NCBI RefSeq assembly: GCF_030695085.1 | Contig: NZ_JAUYTS010000039.1 | Span: 1-64,000, forward strand | Direction: 5' to 3' | Source: Falsiroseomonas sp. | Lineage (GTDB): Bacteria > Pseudomonadota > Alphaproteobacteria > Acetobacterales > Acetobacteraceae | Length of the DNA stretch: 64,000 nt | Shown: positions 1-7,991 of the stretch, piece after piece | Layout: every line of letters begins with the position of its first letter | Numbering within the stretch: position 1 is the first letter of the stretch | Program-made: the position numbers and the translations under genes | Notes under the pieces: generated by a model | What the model saw: only the letters and a program-made list of their open reading frames with translations | Database searches by the model: none | Told to the model about the DNA's origin: nothing

Positions 1-499
1 GCGGGCCACGATGGCGCGGGCGCACCTCCTCGCGGGTCAGCGCACCATCGGCGTTGACGTCCCGCGCGCGGAACATCGCCTCGGCGAAGGGCCGGATCTC
101 TTCCAGCGTGACCTTGCCGTCGCTGTTCGCGTCCAACGCACGGAACATGCCCTCGCCATGCCGCTGCATGCCACGCCCGGCCCGACGCTCCCCGCCGCCG
201 CGGCGCTCACCCATGCGGGCTTCGGCATAGGCGCGCATTTCCTCCATGGTCACGCCGCCATCGCGGTCGGCATCGACCTCCTGGAACCGCGCCGTCAGCC
301 AGGCCCAGCCTTCCTCCTGCGTCACGCGACCATCATTGTTGGCATCGGCACGGGCAAACGCCTCGCCCATCGCGAAGCCGCGGCTGCCATGGCCCGGGCC
401 AGCGCCAGGCCCCTGGCCGGGTTGTGCGAAGGCCGGCACCGAGACGGCGGCCACGGCCAGGGCGGCACCAGCCAGCAGGGCGATCCTCATGGACTTCAT
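1..499 (-). CDS. EF-hand calcium-binding exported protein (C-terminus cut by window edge)
   Basis: The minus strand is open from the start codon to the window edge. The start at 499 is preferred because AGGAG lies six bases upstream; in-frame ATGs also occur at 505 and 490. The N-terminus is a signal peptide (basic MKSMR, an Ala/Leu/Val core, then VPAFA). Four EF-hand-like loops follow: DANNDGRVTQEE, DADRDGGVTMEE, DANSDGKVTLEE and DVNADGALTREE. An Arg/Gly-rich linker separates the second and third. It is probably a periplasmic or secreted calcium-binding protein of the small EF-hand type common in alphaproteobacteria. The last loop sits close to the edge, so little is probably missing. The specific function is unknown. 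Confidence 0.85.
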   Translation of the reverse strand, partial: MKSMRIALLAGAALAVAAVSVPAFAQPGQGPGAGPGHGSRGFAMGEAFARADANNDGRVTQEEGWAWLTARFQEVDADRDGGVTMEEMRAYAEARMGERRGGGERRAGRGMQRHGEGMFRALDANSDGKVTLEEIRPFAEAMFRARDVNADGALTREEVRPRHRGP

Positions 500-620
500 C
501 TTCATCTCCTTTGGCCGGCCCAACACCGGCTGCAGGACGAAGATGAGGCCCGCTTGCAACAGGCGCGTGTCGAAGCGGGATGCATCGCGTGAGGAAGCGT
601 AACGCGCTGTCGCGGAAGCT

Positions 621-2021
621 TCAGTCGCGGGCCGGTGTCCCCGGTTCGCCAAGATCCCACCAGAGGCCGGCGAAGCTCGCGATCCCTTCCCGCGCCGCCG
701 AGATCAACAGGTGCTCATCCGGCCCATGCTGCTTGCAACCATTGTAGCTGTGCGGAATCCACACCAGCGGCACGCCGAGGTGATCGACGAAGACATCGCC
801 CGGCAGGCCGCCCGAACTGCTCGGGATGATCTGCACCCGCTTGTTCAGGGTGCGCGCGACGGAGGCCTGCGCCCAGCCGACCCAGGGATGATCCGGCGCG
901 GTGCGGCTGGCAGGCATGCGGATGAAGGCGTTCTCGATCCGCACATCCTGCAGCCGGTGCGTGTCGAGGTGCGCCCGCAGCGCGGCAACGAAGCGATCCG
1001 GCTCGGCATCCACCGTGTAGCGGATCTGGCAATGGGCCCGCGCATCCGGCGCCACGGCGTTCACCGGATTTTCCGGCCGGCCCGACACCATCGCCAGGAC
1101 GATGAAGCTGTTCCAGCCATAGATCTTCTCGGCGGAGGTCAGGCCCGGCTCGCCCCATTGCGGGTCGATCGTCGCGGCGCCGTCACCGCCGCCCACGGGG
1201 CAACCTTCCAGCACGGCCTTCACACGGGGCGGCACGCCCTGGCGTGGCAGCCAGTCCCGCACCAGGATCTTGCCGTAGCGGTCCATGATGGTGGACAGCG
1301 CATGCGCCAGCAGAATGGCGGGGTCCGTGGTCAACCCGCCCCAGTGGCCGGAATGCACGCCGCCCTCGCGCAGCTTGACCACCAGGTCGAAATGGAAGGT
1401 GCCACGCGTGCCCGTGGCAATCGTCGGCATCTCCGGCTCCACCCGCGGACCGTCGGAGGCGATCAGCGCATCGGCCGCCAGTTCCTCGGCATGCAGGGCG
1501 ATGAATTCACGCAGGCCGCGTGATCCGCGCTCCTCCGCCGTTTCAATCACCAGCTTCACATTGGCGCCGAGCTTGCCGCCCCGTTCCGTCAGCACCGCCT
1601 CCAGCGCCGCCAGGTTCAGCGCGTGCTGGCCCTTGTTGTCCGCGGTGCCGCGGCCGTACCAGCGACCATCCTCGCGCGTCAGCTTCCAGGGCGAGAGACC
1701 CTGGCGCCACTGATCCTCCAGGCCCCGCACCGTATCGCCGTGGCCGTAGAGCAGCACGGTAGGCCGCGCCGGGTCCTCGATGCGGCTGGCGCTGAGAATG
1801 GGGCCGAAGCCCGGCAGCGGATTGGGCGAGATGGTGACATCGAAGCCCAGCCGTTCCAGCCAGGGCCGCATTGCATGGTCCAGATAGGTGGCCAGCGCCG
1901 GCGCACCGGCTTCCTCCTGCGAAGTCGAGGGGATCGCGACGAGGTCGGAGAGCAATTGCTCAAACCCGCCATCGTCGAAGAATGCCATGGCGCGCCCGAC
2001 GGCGCCCTCACGCGTGCTCAT
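621..2021 (-). CDS. M20 family metallopeptidase (dipeptidase-type)
   Basis: A 466-residue zinc-dependent M20 hydrolase. Visible ligand motifs are YGHGDT (His94, Asp96), GRGTADNKGQ (Asp128) and the adjacent glutamates in ETAEERGSRG (Glu163/Glu164). A C-terminal PHSYNGCKQHGPDEH segment supplies the late histidine. A dimerisation/lid domain lies in the middle, as usual for M20. The length and the GxGTADNKGQ motif fit the M20 dipeptidase branch better than ArgE or DapE. The family cleaves small peptides or N-acyl amino acids in the cytoplasm; the substrate cannot be told from sequence. The ATG at 2021 has only a weak AGG six bases upstream; an internal ATG at residue 12 is an alternative. It appears to be transcribed alone. 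Confidence 0.88.
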   Translation of the reverse strand: MSTREGAVGRAMAFFDDGGFEQLLSDLVAIPSTSQEEAGAPALATYLDHAMRPWLERLGFDVTISPNPLPGFGPILSASRIEDPARPTVLLYGHGDTVRGLEDQWRQGLSPWKLTREDGRWYGRGTADNKGQHALNLAALEAVLTERGGKLGANVKLVIETAEERGSRGLREFIALHAEELAADALIASDGPRVEPEMPTIATGTRGTFHFDLVVKLREGGVHSGHWGGLTTDPAILLAHALSTIMDRYGKILVRDWLPRQGVPPRVKAVLEGCPVGGGDGAATIDPQWGEPGLTSAEKIYGWNSFIVLAMVSGRPENPVNAVAPDARAHCQIRYTVDAEPDRFVAALRAHLDTHRLQDVRIENAFIRMPASRTAPDHPWVGWAQASVARTLNKRVQIIPSSSGGLPGDVFVDHLGVPLVWIPHSYNGCKQHGPDEHLLISAAREGIASFAGLWWDLGEPGTPARD

Positions 2022-2109
2022 ATGGCCTAAAGTCCCCAGTCACCAATTCGGGTGAAGATGGCGCAGCCGTCCAGGCCTGTCCAACCGCGGCCCTTGGCGG
2101 GGCCTCGCC

Positions 2110-2502
2110 CTAGCGGGTCGTGGCCGGTGCGCTGCCGGAGCCACCTGAACCGGGTAGCCCACCACCCAAGGCCAAGGCGGCCGCGAGCGGCAGCAGCAAA
2201 GGCAAGGGCCCGGCGGCCAGCCCCGCACCCGCCGCGCCACCGGCGGCAAGGCTGGGTTCGGCCACGGCCACCGGGATTGCCGGCGGCGGCGCGACGGGCC
2301 GAGGCGGTGGCGGGACGGCGGCCGCACCGCGCGGGGGTATCGCCACGGCCACGTCCGCCGCCACGACCAGGCTTTGCAGCGTCTGCGCCTGAACCATGGC
2401 GGGCAGGCAGGCGAGGAAAAGGATCGGGGCGGCGCATCGCATGGCGAAACTGTATCTCCTCGCGGGCCGCGCCGTCGCCCCCAATCTGCGCCACGTCTTC
2501 AT
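2110..2502 (-). CDS. Small Ala/Pro/Gly-rich exported hypothetical protein
   Basis: A 130-codon frame whose ATG overlaps the stop of the upstream acyl-CoA dehydrogenase (ATGA), suggesting translational coupling. A better signal peptide begins at an internal ATG at 2442 (MRCAAPILFLACLPAMVQA), so the true start may be there. The mature part is a Pro/Ala/Val-rich linker, then a hydrophobic stretch (GPLPLLLPLAAALALGGGL) that could be a membrane anchor, then a Gly/Ser tail. I recognise no family. Low complexity makes conservation-based support necessary, but the coupling and the signal peptide argue that it is real. Confidence 0.5.
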   Translation of the reverse strand: MKTWRRLGATARPARRYSFAMRCAAPILFLACLPAMVQAQTLQSLVVAADVAVAIPPRGAAAVPPPPRPVAPPPAIPVAVAEPSLAAGGAAGAGLAAGPLPLLLPLAAALALGGGLPGSGGSGSAPATTR

Positions 2503-3653
2503 CGTCCGAGCAACTGTCGCGCGATGATCACGCGCATGATCTCGTTCGTCCCTTCCAGAATCCGGTGGACGCGCAGGTCGCGCACGATCTTCTCGACCCC
2601 GTAATCCGCCAGGTAGCCATAGCCGCCGAGAAGCTGCAGCGCGTCATCGGCCACGCGGGATCCGGTGTCGGTCGCGAAGCGCTTGGCCATGGCGCAGAAG
2701 GCGGTAGCGTCCGGCGCGCCGGAGTCGAGCTTGGCGCAGGCCCGCCAGAGCAAGGTTCGCGCGGCCTCGAGTTCCGTCGCCATATCCGCCAGGCGGAACC
2801 GGGTGGCCTGGAAATCCACCACCGCGCTGCCGAAGGCCCGGCGGTCCCGGACATAGGCGATGGCGGCATCGAGCGCCGCCTGCGCGCCGCCCAGGCTGCA
2901 GGCGCCGATGTTGAGCCGCCCGCCATCCAGGCCACTCATCGCGATGCGGAAGCCCTCGCCCTCCGCCCCCAGCAAGGCCTCGGCCGGGACCCGTGCTGCC
3001 TCGAAGATCACCTGGCGCGTTGGCTGCGCGTTCCAGCCCATCTTCCGCTCATTCGGGCCGAAGCCGAGGCCGGGCGTCTCGCGGGGCACCAGCAGGGCCG
3101 AAACACCCGCGGCCCCCGGTCCGCCGGTGCGGACCATGGTCAGATACAGGTCGGACACGCCAGCGCCGCTGATGAACTGCTTCACCCCGTCCAGGACATA
3201 GCCGGTATTGTCGCGCGTCGCGCGCGTTGCCAGCGACGCCGCATCGCTGCCGGCACCGGGTTCGGTCAGGCAGTAGCTCGCGATCGCCTCCATCGGGATC
3301 AGCCGTGGCAGCCAGGCCGCGCGCTGCGAGGGCGTGCCATAGCGGTCCACCATCCAGGCGACCATGTTGTGGATGGACAGGAAGGCGGAGATCGTCGGGC
3401 AGCCGGTCGCCAGCGCCTCGAACACCACGGCGGCATCAAGGCGCGTCAGGCCGGCGCCGCCGCTTTCCTCCCGTACATAAAGCGCCGCCATGCCGAGGCC
3501 GGCGGCCTCGCGCAGGACATCGACCGGGAAATGCCGCCGTGCATCCCAGTCCAACGCCTGCGGCGCCAAGCGTTCGCGCGCAAAGGCCAGTGCGGTTTCG
3601 CGGAGTGCGCGCGTGGCTTCGGGCAGTTCGAACCCGGCCGCATCGTGGGACAT
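2499..3653 (-). CDS. Acyl-CoA dehydrogenase (isobutyryl/short-branched-chain type)
   Basis: A 384-residue FAD enzyme of the acyl-CoA dehydrogenase family. It introduces a trans-2 double bond into an acyl-CoA and passes electrons to ETF. Visible marks are CLTEPGAGSDAASL in the FAD/substrate region, the helical C-terminal domain, and RILEGTNEIMRV near the end, which carries the Glu base in the position used by isobutyryl-CoA dehydrogenases. I chose the ATG at 3653, placed after GGAGGA; a GTG at 3656 immediately precedes it. It lies 18 bases after the indolepyruvate oxidoreductase stop, so the two form an operon consistent with degradation of aromatic or branched amino acids. The exact substrate is inferred. 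Confidence 0.9.
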   Translation of the reverse strand: MSHDAAGFELPEATRALRETALAFARERLAPQALDWDARRHFPVDVLREAAGLGMAALYVREESGGAGLTRLDAAVVFEALATGCPTISAFLSIHNMVAWMVDRYGTPSQRAAWLPRLIPMEAIASYCLTEPGAGSDAASLATRATRDNTGYVLDGVKQFISGAGVSDLYLTMVRTGGPGAAGVSALLVPRETPGLGFGPNERKMGWNAQPTRQVIFEAARVPAEALLGAEGEGFRIAMSGLDGGRLNIGACSLGGAQAALDAAIAYVRDRRAFGSAVVDFQATRFRLADMATELEAARTLLWRACAKLDSGAPDATAFCAMAKRFATDTGSRVADDALQLLGGYGYLADYGVEKIVRDLRVHRILEGTNEIMRVIIARQLLGR

Positions 3654-3674
3654 CACCCTATCCTCCCGCCGCGG

Positions 3675-6600
3675 CTACAGCCGCGCTGCGATGTCCTGCC
3701 AGCGCTGGCGCACCGTCGCCAGGTTTCGCGCCTTGATCGGGCCAAACCCCTTGATGCCCGCGGTCGCTTCCGCCCATTCGCAGATCGCCACGTGGTTGCC
3801 GACGTCGAGGCGCGGCAGCAGCGCCGCGATCGTCCCGCGGAACTCCTCGATCAAGGCGCGCTCCATGCGGCGCTCTTCGGTGCGGCCGAAGGGATCGAGG
3901 GGCGTGAAGCGCAGCGCCTTGCCATGCCGCAGCAGCCCCATGGCGCGCAGCATCCACGGCCCGAAGCGGCGCTTGCGCGGCAACTTCGTCGCGGGGTCCA
4001 CACGCGAAAGCAACGGCGGCGCCAGGTTCAACTCAATGCGTGGGGTGCCGGCGAAGCTGGCGGCCAGGCTGTCGCGCCATTCCGGCAGGCTGTGCAGGCG
4101 CGCGACCTCGTATTCATCCTTGAACGCCATCAGCCGGTGCAACTGTACCGCGACGGCCGTGGCCAGGCGCTGCGCGCCGGGCAGTGCCGCCTGCTCGGCC
4201 TTCCGCACCATCGCGACGAAATCCGCGTAGCGCTGGGCGTAGCGGGCATTCTGGTAGTCGGTGAGGTCGCCCACGCAGCGGGTGACCAGCGCATCCAGGC
4301 TCTCGGGCTGCGGCGGCTGTGTGGGCCGGTCCACCAGGGCCGCCTGCCGGCCGAGCGCGAAGGCGGCCAGGTTGCGCTCCACCTGCGCGCCATTCAGCGT
4401 GATCGCCTGGCGCAGCGCCTCCGCACTGATCGGCAGCAGGCCGCGCTGAAAGGCCAGCCCCATCAGCCAGATGTTGAGGAAGATCGCGTCGCCGAGTTCG
4501 GCCACAACCTCGGAGGCCGCAGGCAGCGCGACGAGGTCGCGACAGACGGCGGCGAGATTGGCCAGCATCGCCTCCGGCGCATAGTGCGTCGAGGTATCCC
4601 GCACGAAGAGCGCGGTAGGTGACATTTCGGCATTCACCACCGCCGCGGTCCGCCCCGGCCCCAGCATCGGCCGCGCGCTGCGCCCATGCGCCACCACCAT
4701 GTCCGAGGCCAGCAGCAGATCCGCCTGGCCGGCGCCGATGCGCGGCGCGGGAATGCTCGCCTCATCCGCGCCGACGGCGCCGACCCGCAACTGCACGAAG
4801 ACGCCGCCACCCTTCTGCGCGAATCCCAGCGTATCGACCGAGCGCGAGGGGCGGCCATCCAGATGCGCCGCCATCGCCAGGATGGCGCCGAGCGCCGTCA
4901 CCCCCTGCCCGCCGACGCCGGCCGCCAGGATGTTCCAGGCGGTGCCGTCCACCAATGCCGGAAGGGTGGGATCGGGAAGCGCGGTGCCCGGCATTGCCAC
5001 TGCCTTGGGCTGCGCCGGATCCGCGCCGACCAACGTGACGAAGGATGGGCAGAAGGCCTCGACGCAGGACAGGTCCTGGTTGCAGGCGGATTGGTCGATG
5101 CGGCGCTTGCGGCCCCAGGGCGTGGCCAGCGGCTCCACCGCGATGCAGTTCGAGACGCGCGAGCATTCGCCGCAATCCTCGCAGATGCGCGGATTGATCA
5201 TGGCCCGCCGCTCCGCCCGCGCGGCTGTTCCGCGCTTGCGCTTGCGGCGCCGTTCGGTGGCACATTCCTGGTCATAGATCAGGCCGGTGACACCCGGATG
5301 CTCGCGCAGACTGCGCTGCACCTGGTCCAGCGCGCTGCGATGGTGGAAGCCCACGCCCCCGGGCAGCATCGGGTCGCCGCGATGGCGGTCCGGGTCATCC
5401 GCCACAATCTCGATCCGCTCCACACCCTCGGCACGGAGCTGGGCGGCGATGCGCGGCACGGTGAACTCGCCTTCCACATGCTGCCCACCGGTCATTGCGA
5501 CGGCCGAGTTCACCAGCACCTTGAAGGTGATGTTCGCCCGCGCCGCCACCGCCGCGCGCAGCGCCAGGCTGCCAGAGTGGGCCCAGGTGCCGTCGCCGAT
5601 ATTGGCGAAGATGTGCGGCGTATCGGTGAAGGCCATCTGGCCCAGCCAGCCCGCCCCCTCCCCGCCCATCTGCGTGAAGGGCAGGCTATCCCGCTCCGGC
5701 ATCTTGGTCACCAGCCAGTGGCAGCCGATGCCGGCCAGTGCGCGAGACCCCTCCGGAATCCGGGTGGAGGTGTTGTGCGGGCAGCCGGGGCAGAAGAACG
5801 GGTCGCGCGCGGCCAGCGGTTCCGCCGCCAGGCTGTCCAGCTCCTGCAATTCCCGCAGCCTGGCGGACAGTGCCTCCGTCCGCAACGCCTCCGGCAGCAG
5901 CGGCGCGAGGGCGCGCAGGATCTGCGCGGCGTCCAGCTCCGCCACATCCGGAAGCAGCGGCGCGCCGGCGGCATCGCGTTTGCCGAGGATGCGGGGCGGC
6001 TGCGCCGTGCCGTACAGCGCATCGCGCAACTGGGTCTCGAGGAAGGCGCGGCGATCTTCGATCACCAGGATTTCCTCGAGCCCCTGGGCGAAGCTGCGCG
6101 CCCCCAGCGCATCCAGCGGCCAGGCCAGGCCCACCTTCCAGACCCGGAGCCCGTGCCGGCGGGCCATCTCCGGCGTGATGCCGCATTCGGCCAGCACCTG
6201 TCGCAGGGTCGCGAAGGCCTTGCCGCGCACCGCGATGCCGAGCCGCGCCTGGGGGCTGTCCATCACGATGCGATCGAAGCCGTTGGCGCGCGCGAAGGCC
6301 AGTACGGCGGGCAGCTTGTACTGCCGCAGGCGTCGTTCCTGGGCCAAGGCGGTATCCGGCAGGCGGATGGACAGGCCATCCGGCGGCAGCACCACATCCT
6401 CGGGCAATCGCGTTGTGTACCGCGCCATGTCGATGCGAAGGGTCTGGCTGGCATCCATGGTCTCGGCCACGCATTTCAGCCCAGTCCAGGTGCCGGCGAA
6501 GCGGGACAGCGCGATGCCCTTCAGCCCGAACTCCAGCACCTCCGCCACCTCGCCAGGGTCGAGCAGCGGGATCTCGAGGTCCTGGAAACTGAACTCGCAG

Positions 6601-7082
6601 CCCGAGGTCACGGTGGAGGATTTCGCGGAAGGATCATCGCCAGACAGCGCCAGCACGCCACCCAGCGGGGCTGTTCCGGCCGAATTCGCATGGCGCAGCG
6701 CGTCTCCGCTGCGGTCGAGCCCAGGGCCCTTGCCGTACCAGATCCCGAATACGCCATCGTAGCGGGCGCCGGGCGAAAGTCCGAGTTGCTGCGTCCCCCA
6801 GATGGCCGTCGCCGCCAGATCCTCGTTCAGGCCGGGCTGGAAGACGATGTGCGATTCCTTCAGCCGGACCGCCTGCCGGGCCAGCTCCAGGTCATAGCCA
6901 CCGAGTGGTGAGCCGCGATAGCCGCTGATGTAGCCGGCGGTATTCCAGCCGAGCGCCTGGTCCATCTGCCGCCGCAGCAGCGGCAGGCGGACAAGCGCCT
7001 GGATGCCCGTCAGCACCACCGGCTCACCCGCCAGGTTCCAACGATCCTCGAGGCTGGCTTCAGGGCGTTTCAGGCTGCCCAT
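3675..7082 (-). CDS. Indolepyruvate ferredoxin oxidoreductase, fused alpha/beta polypeptide
   Basis: A 1135-residue fusion of the IorA-like and IorB-like parts that oxidatively decarboxylates aryl 2-oxo acids to aryl-acyl-CoA using TPP and Fe-S clusters. In order: a pyrimidine-binding domain with GYRGSPLGGYD near residue 55; a TPP site NIGDGTWAHSGS near residue 494; a cysteine-rich ferredoxin-like segment around residues 630-670 (CEDCGECSRVSNC and later ACNQDLSCVEAFCPSF); and an IorB/gamma domain with AGVGGQGVTALG near residue 725. Single-chain enzymes of this size are usual in aerobic proteobacteria. The start at 7082 has GGGGGAGAG six bases upstream. It heads an operon with an acyl-CoA dehydrogenase and diverges from an Lrp/AsnC regulator, the likely controller. 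Confidence 0.95.
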   Translation of the reverse strand: MGSLKRPEASLEDRWNLAGEPVVLTGIQALVRLPLLRRQMDQALGWNTAGYISGYRGSPLGGYDLELARQAVRLKESHIVFQPGLNEDLAATAIWGTQQLGLSPGARYDGVFGIWYGKGPGLDRSGDALRHANSAGTAPLGGVLALSGDDPSAKSSTVTSGCEFSFQDLEIPLLDPGEVAEVLEFGLKGIALSRFAGTWTGLKCVAETMDASQTLRIDMARYTTRLPEDVVLPPDGLSIRLPDTALAQERRLRQYKLPAVLAFARANGFDRIVMDSPQARLGIAVRGKAFATLRQVLAECGITPEMARRHGLRVWKVGLAWPLDALGARSFAQGLEEILVIEDRRAFLETQLRDALYGTAQPPRILGKRDAAGAPLLPDVAELDAAQILRALAPLLPEALRTEALSARLRELQELDSLAAEPLAARDPFFCPGCPHNTSTRIPEGSRALAGIGCHWLVTKMPERDSLPFTQMGGEGAGWLGQMAFTDTPHIFANIGDGTWAHSGSLALRAAVAARANITFKVLVNSAVAMTGGQHVEGEFTVPRIAAQLRAEGVERIEIVADDPDRHRGDPMLPGGVGFHHRSALDQVQRSLREHPGVTGLIYDQECATERRRKRKRGTAARAERRAMINPRICEDCGECSRVSNCIAVEPLATPWGRKRRIDQSACNQDLSCVEAFCPSFVTLVGADPAQPKAVAMPGTALPDPTLPALVDGTAWNILAAGVGGQGVTALGAILAMAAHLDGRPSRSVDTLGFAQKGGGVFVQLRVGAVGADEASIPAPRIGAGQADLLLASDMVVAHGRSARPMLGPGRTAAVVNAEMSPTALFVRDTSTHYAPEAMLANLAAVCRDLVALPAASEVVAELGDAIFLNIWLMGLAFQRGLLPISAEALRQAITLNGAQVERNLAAFALGRQAALVDRPTQPPQPESLDALVTRCVGDLTDYQNARYAQRYADFVAMVRKAEQAALPGAQRLATAVAVQLHRLMAFKDEYEVARLHSLPEWRDSLAASFAGTPRIELNLAPPLLSRVDPATKLPRKRRFGPWMLRAMGLLRHGKALRFTPLDPFGRTEERRMERALIEEFRGTIAALLPRLDVGNHVAICEWAEATAGIKGFGPIKARNLATVRQRWQDIAARL

Positions 7083-7131
7083 GTGAACTCTCCCCCAGCA
7101 GGTTCCAGACCTTGGAAAGGATGGCCCGGTT

Positions 7132-7163
7132 GCACAAGGGAGCTTTTTCGAATTCTGTTGTGC
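7132..7163. promoter_or_regulatory. Inverted repeat in the ior/lrp divergent region, candidate Lrp operator
   Basis: GCACAA at 7132-7137 and TTGTGC at 7158-7163 are exact reverse complements around an AT-rich centre (CTTTTTCGAATTCTG). The region separates a regulator of the Lrp/AsnC class from the large oxidoreductase it diverges from. That layout and the AT-rich core fit the family's habit of autoregulation and control of a neighbour. Binding is inferred. Confidence 0.5.
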
Positions 7164-7193
7164 GGCACCGAAGGAACGGCAGAAACTGCCGCG

Positions 7194-7649
7194 ATGGACG
7201 CAATCGACAGACGAATTTTGCGAGCCTTGGCCCGCAGGGCCCGGCTGACCAATGCGGAACTGGCCGAGGAGGTGGGGCTCTCAGCCTCCCCCTGCTGGAC
7301 ACGGGTCCGCCGGCTGGAACAGGCCGGGATCATCGAAGGCTACGCCGCGATTCTGAACCAGGCCGCACTTGGCCTGCCCGACACGGTGTTCATCGAGGTG
7401 ATGATGGAGCGCCACGATGAGGAAAGCCTGCGCCGCTTCGAGGACGCGGTACAGGCCATCCCCGAGGTACTGGAATGCCACCTGGTGACGGGCGAGTACG
7501 ACTACATGATCAAGGCCGCGGTCGGCGGCACGCTGGGCTATGAGCGCCTGCTACGGGACCGCCTGTACCGCCTGCCCGGCATCCGCCACACGCGGAGCAG
7601 CTTTGCGCTGCGCCGCCTGAAGCAGGAACTGTCACCGGTACCGGTATGA
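7194..7649 (+). CDS. Lrp/AsnC family transcriptional regulator
   Basis: A 151-residue protein with an N-terminal winged helix-turn-helix (MDAIDRRILRAL, NAELAEEVGLSASPCWTRVRRLEQAGII) and a C-terminal RAM/AsnC ligand-binding domain (ECHLVTGEYDYMIKAAV, then IRHTRSSFALRRLK). The family forms octamers or dimers that respond to amino acids. I start it at the ATG that begins the HTH; the frame is open upstream to 7083 but that part looks non-coding. It diverges from the indolepyruvate oxidoreductase operon, so it is probably its regulator, with an aromatic or branched amino acid as effector (inference). It converges on the tail of the cco operon with a seven-base gap. Confidence 0.92.
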   Translation: MDAIDRRILRALARRARLTNAELAEEVGLSASPCWTRVRRLEQAGIIEGYAAILNQAALGLPDTVFIEVMMERHDEESLRRFEDAVQAIPEVLECHLVTGEYDYMIKAAVGGTLGYERLLRDRLYRLPGIRHTRSSFALRRLKQELSPVPV

Positions 7650-7656
7650 ACGGCAC

Positions 7657-7833
7657 TCAGTGCCGCCCGGCATCCTGGGCGTCGAAATGGTGCTTCACCT
7701 GAAGCAGGGCGAACAGCACCCCGAAGACGAACAGCGCCAGCCCGAACACCAGCAGGCTGGTCTCCTGCGCCGCAGCCGCCGCAACGAGCCCGACCAGGGC
7801 GATAATGGCCGACAGGGCCATGAAATAGATCAT
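7657..7833 (-). CDS. Small two-segment membrane protein at the end of the cco operon
   Basis: A 58-residue frame with two hydrophobic segments (YFMALSAIIALVGLVAAAAA and SLLVFGLALFVFGVLFALL) and a charged tail KHHFDAQDAGRH. Its ATG overlaps the ccoS stop (ATGA), and GAAGGA lies upstream inside ccoS. This makes it the ninth and last gene of the cbb3 operon. I do not recognise a named family. A role as an accessory or assembly membrane peptide for the oxidase is suggested only by position. Confidence 0.7.
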   Translation of the reverse strand: MIYFMALSAIIALVGLVAAAAAQETSLLVFGLALFVFGVLFALLQVKHHFDAQDAGRH

Positions 7834-7991
7834 TTCGGCAAATCCTTCTTTGGCAGGTCGTCGAACAGGATGCGGGAGGCGGCGCCGTCGAGGTCCTCGT
7901 ATTGGCGGGACCGCAGGGTCCAGAGAAACAGCGCCAGGCCGAGCAACCCCAGCAACAGCGCCATAGGCACCAGCAGGATCAGGGCATTCAT
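7830..7991 (-). CDS. ccoS: Cbb3-type cytochrome oxidase assembly protein CcoS
   Basis: A 53-residue protein: one N-terminal transmembrane helix (ALILLVPMALLLGLLGLALF) followed by WTLRSRQYEDLDGAASRILF and a DDLPKK tail. This is the classic CcoS pattern, including the segment with Gln-Tyr-Glu-Asp-Leu. CcoS is needed to insert cofactors into CcoN. The ATG shares its A with the TGA of ccoI (TGATG), so it is translationally coupled. It lies in the expected order ccoG-H-I-S. Confidence 0.93.
   Translation of the reverse strand: MNALILLVPMALLLGLLGLALFLWTLRSRQYEDLDGAASRILFDDLPKKDLPK

Noticed and set aside
621..2021. M20 gene as a duplicate of the ArgE-like gene at 57956-59116
   Set aside because: Their motifs and lengths differ (GRGTADNKGQ against GRGTVDMKGF); they belong to different M20 branches.
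2052..4622. 856-codon open frame on the plus strand
   Set aside because: It is antisense to the acyl-CoA dehydrogenase and oxidoreductase genes, is very rich in Arg/Gln/His, and has no family motifs; a high-GC shadow frame.
4686..6911. 741-codon open frame on the plus strand
   Set aside because: Antisense of the indolepyruvate oxidoreductase, with shadow composition and no domain.
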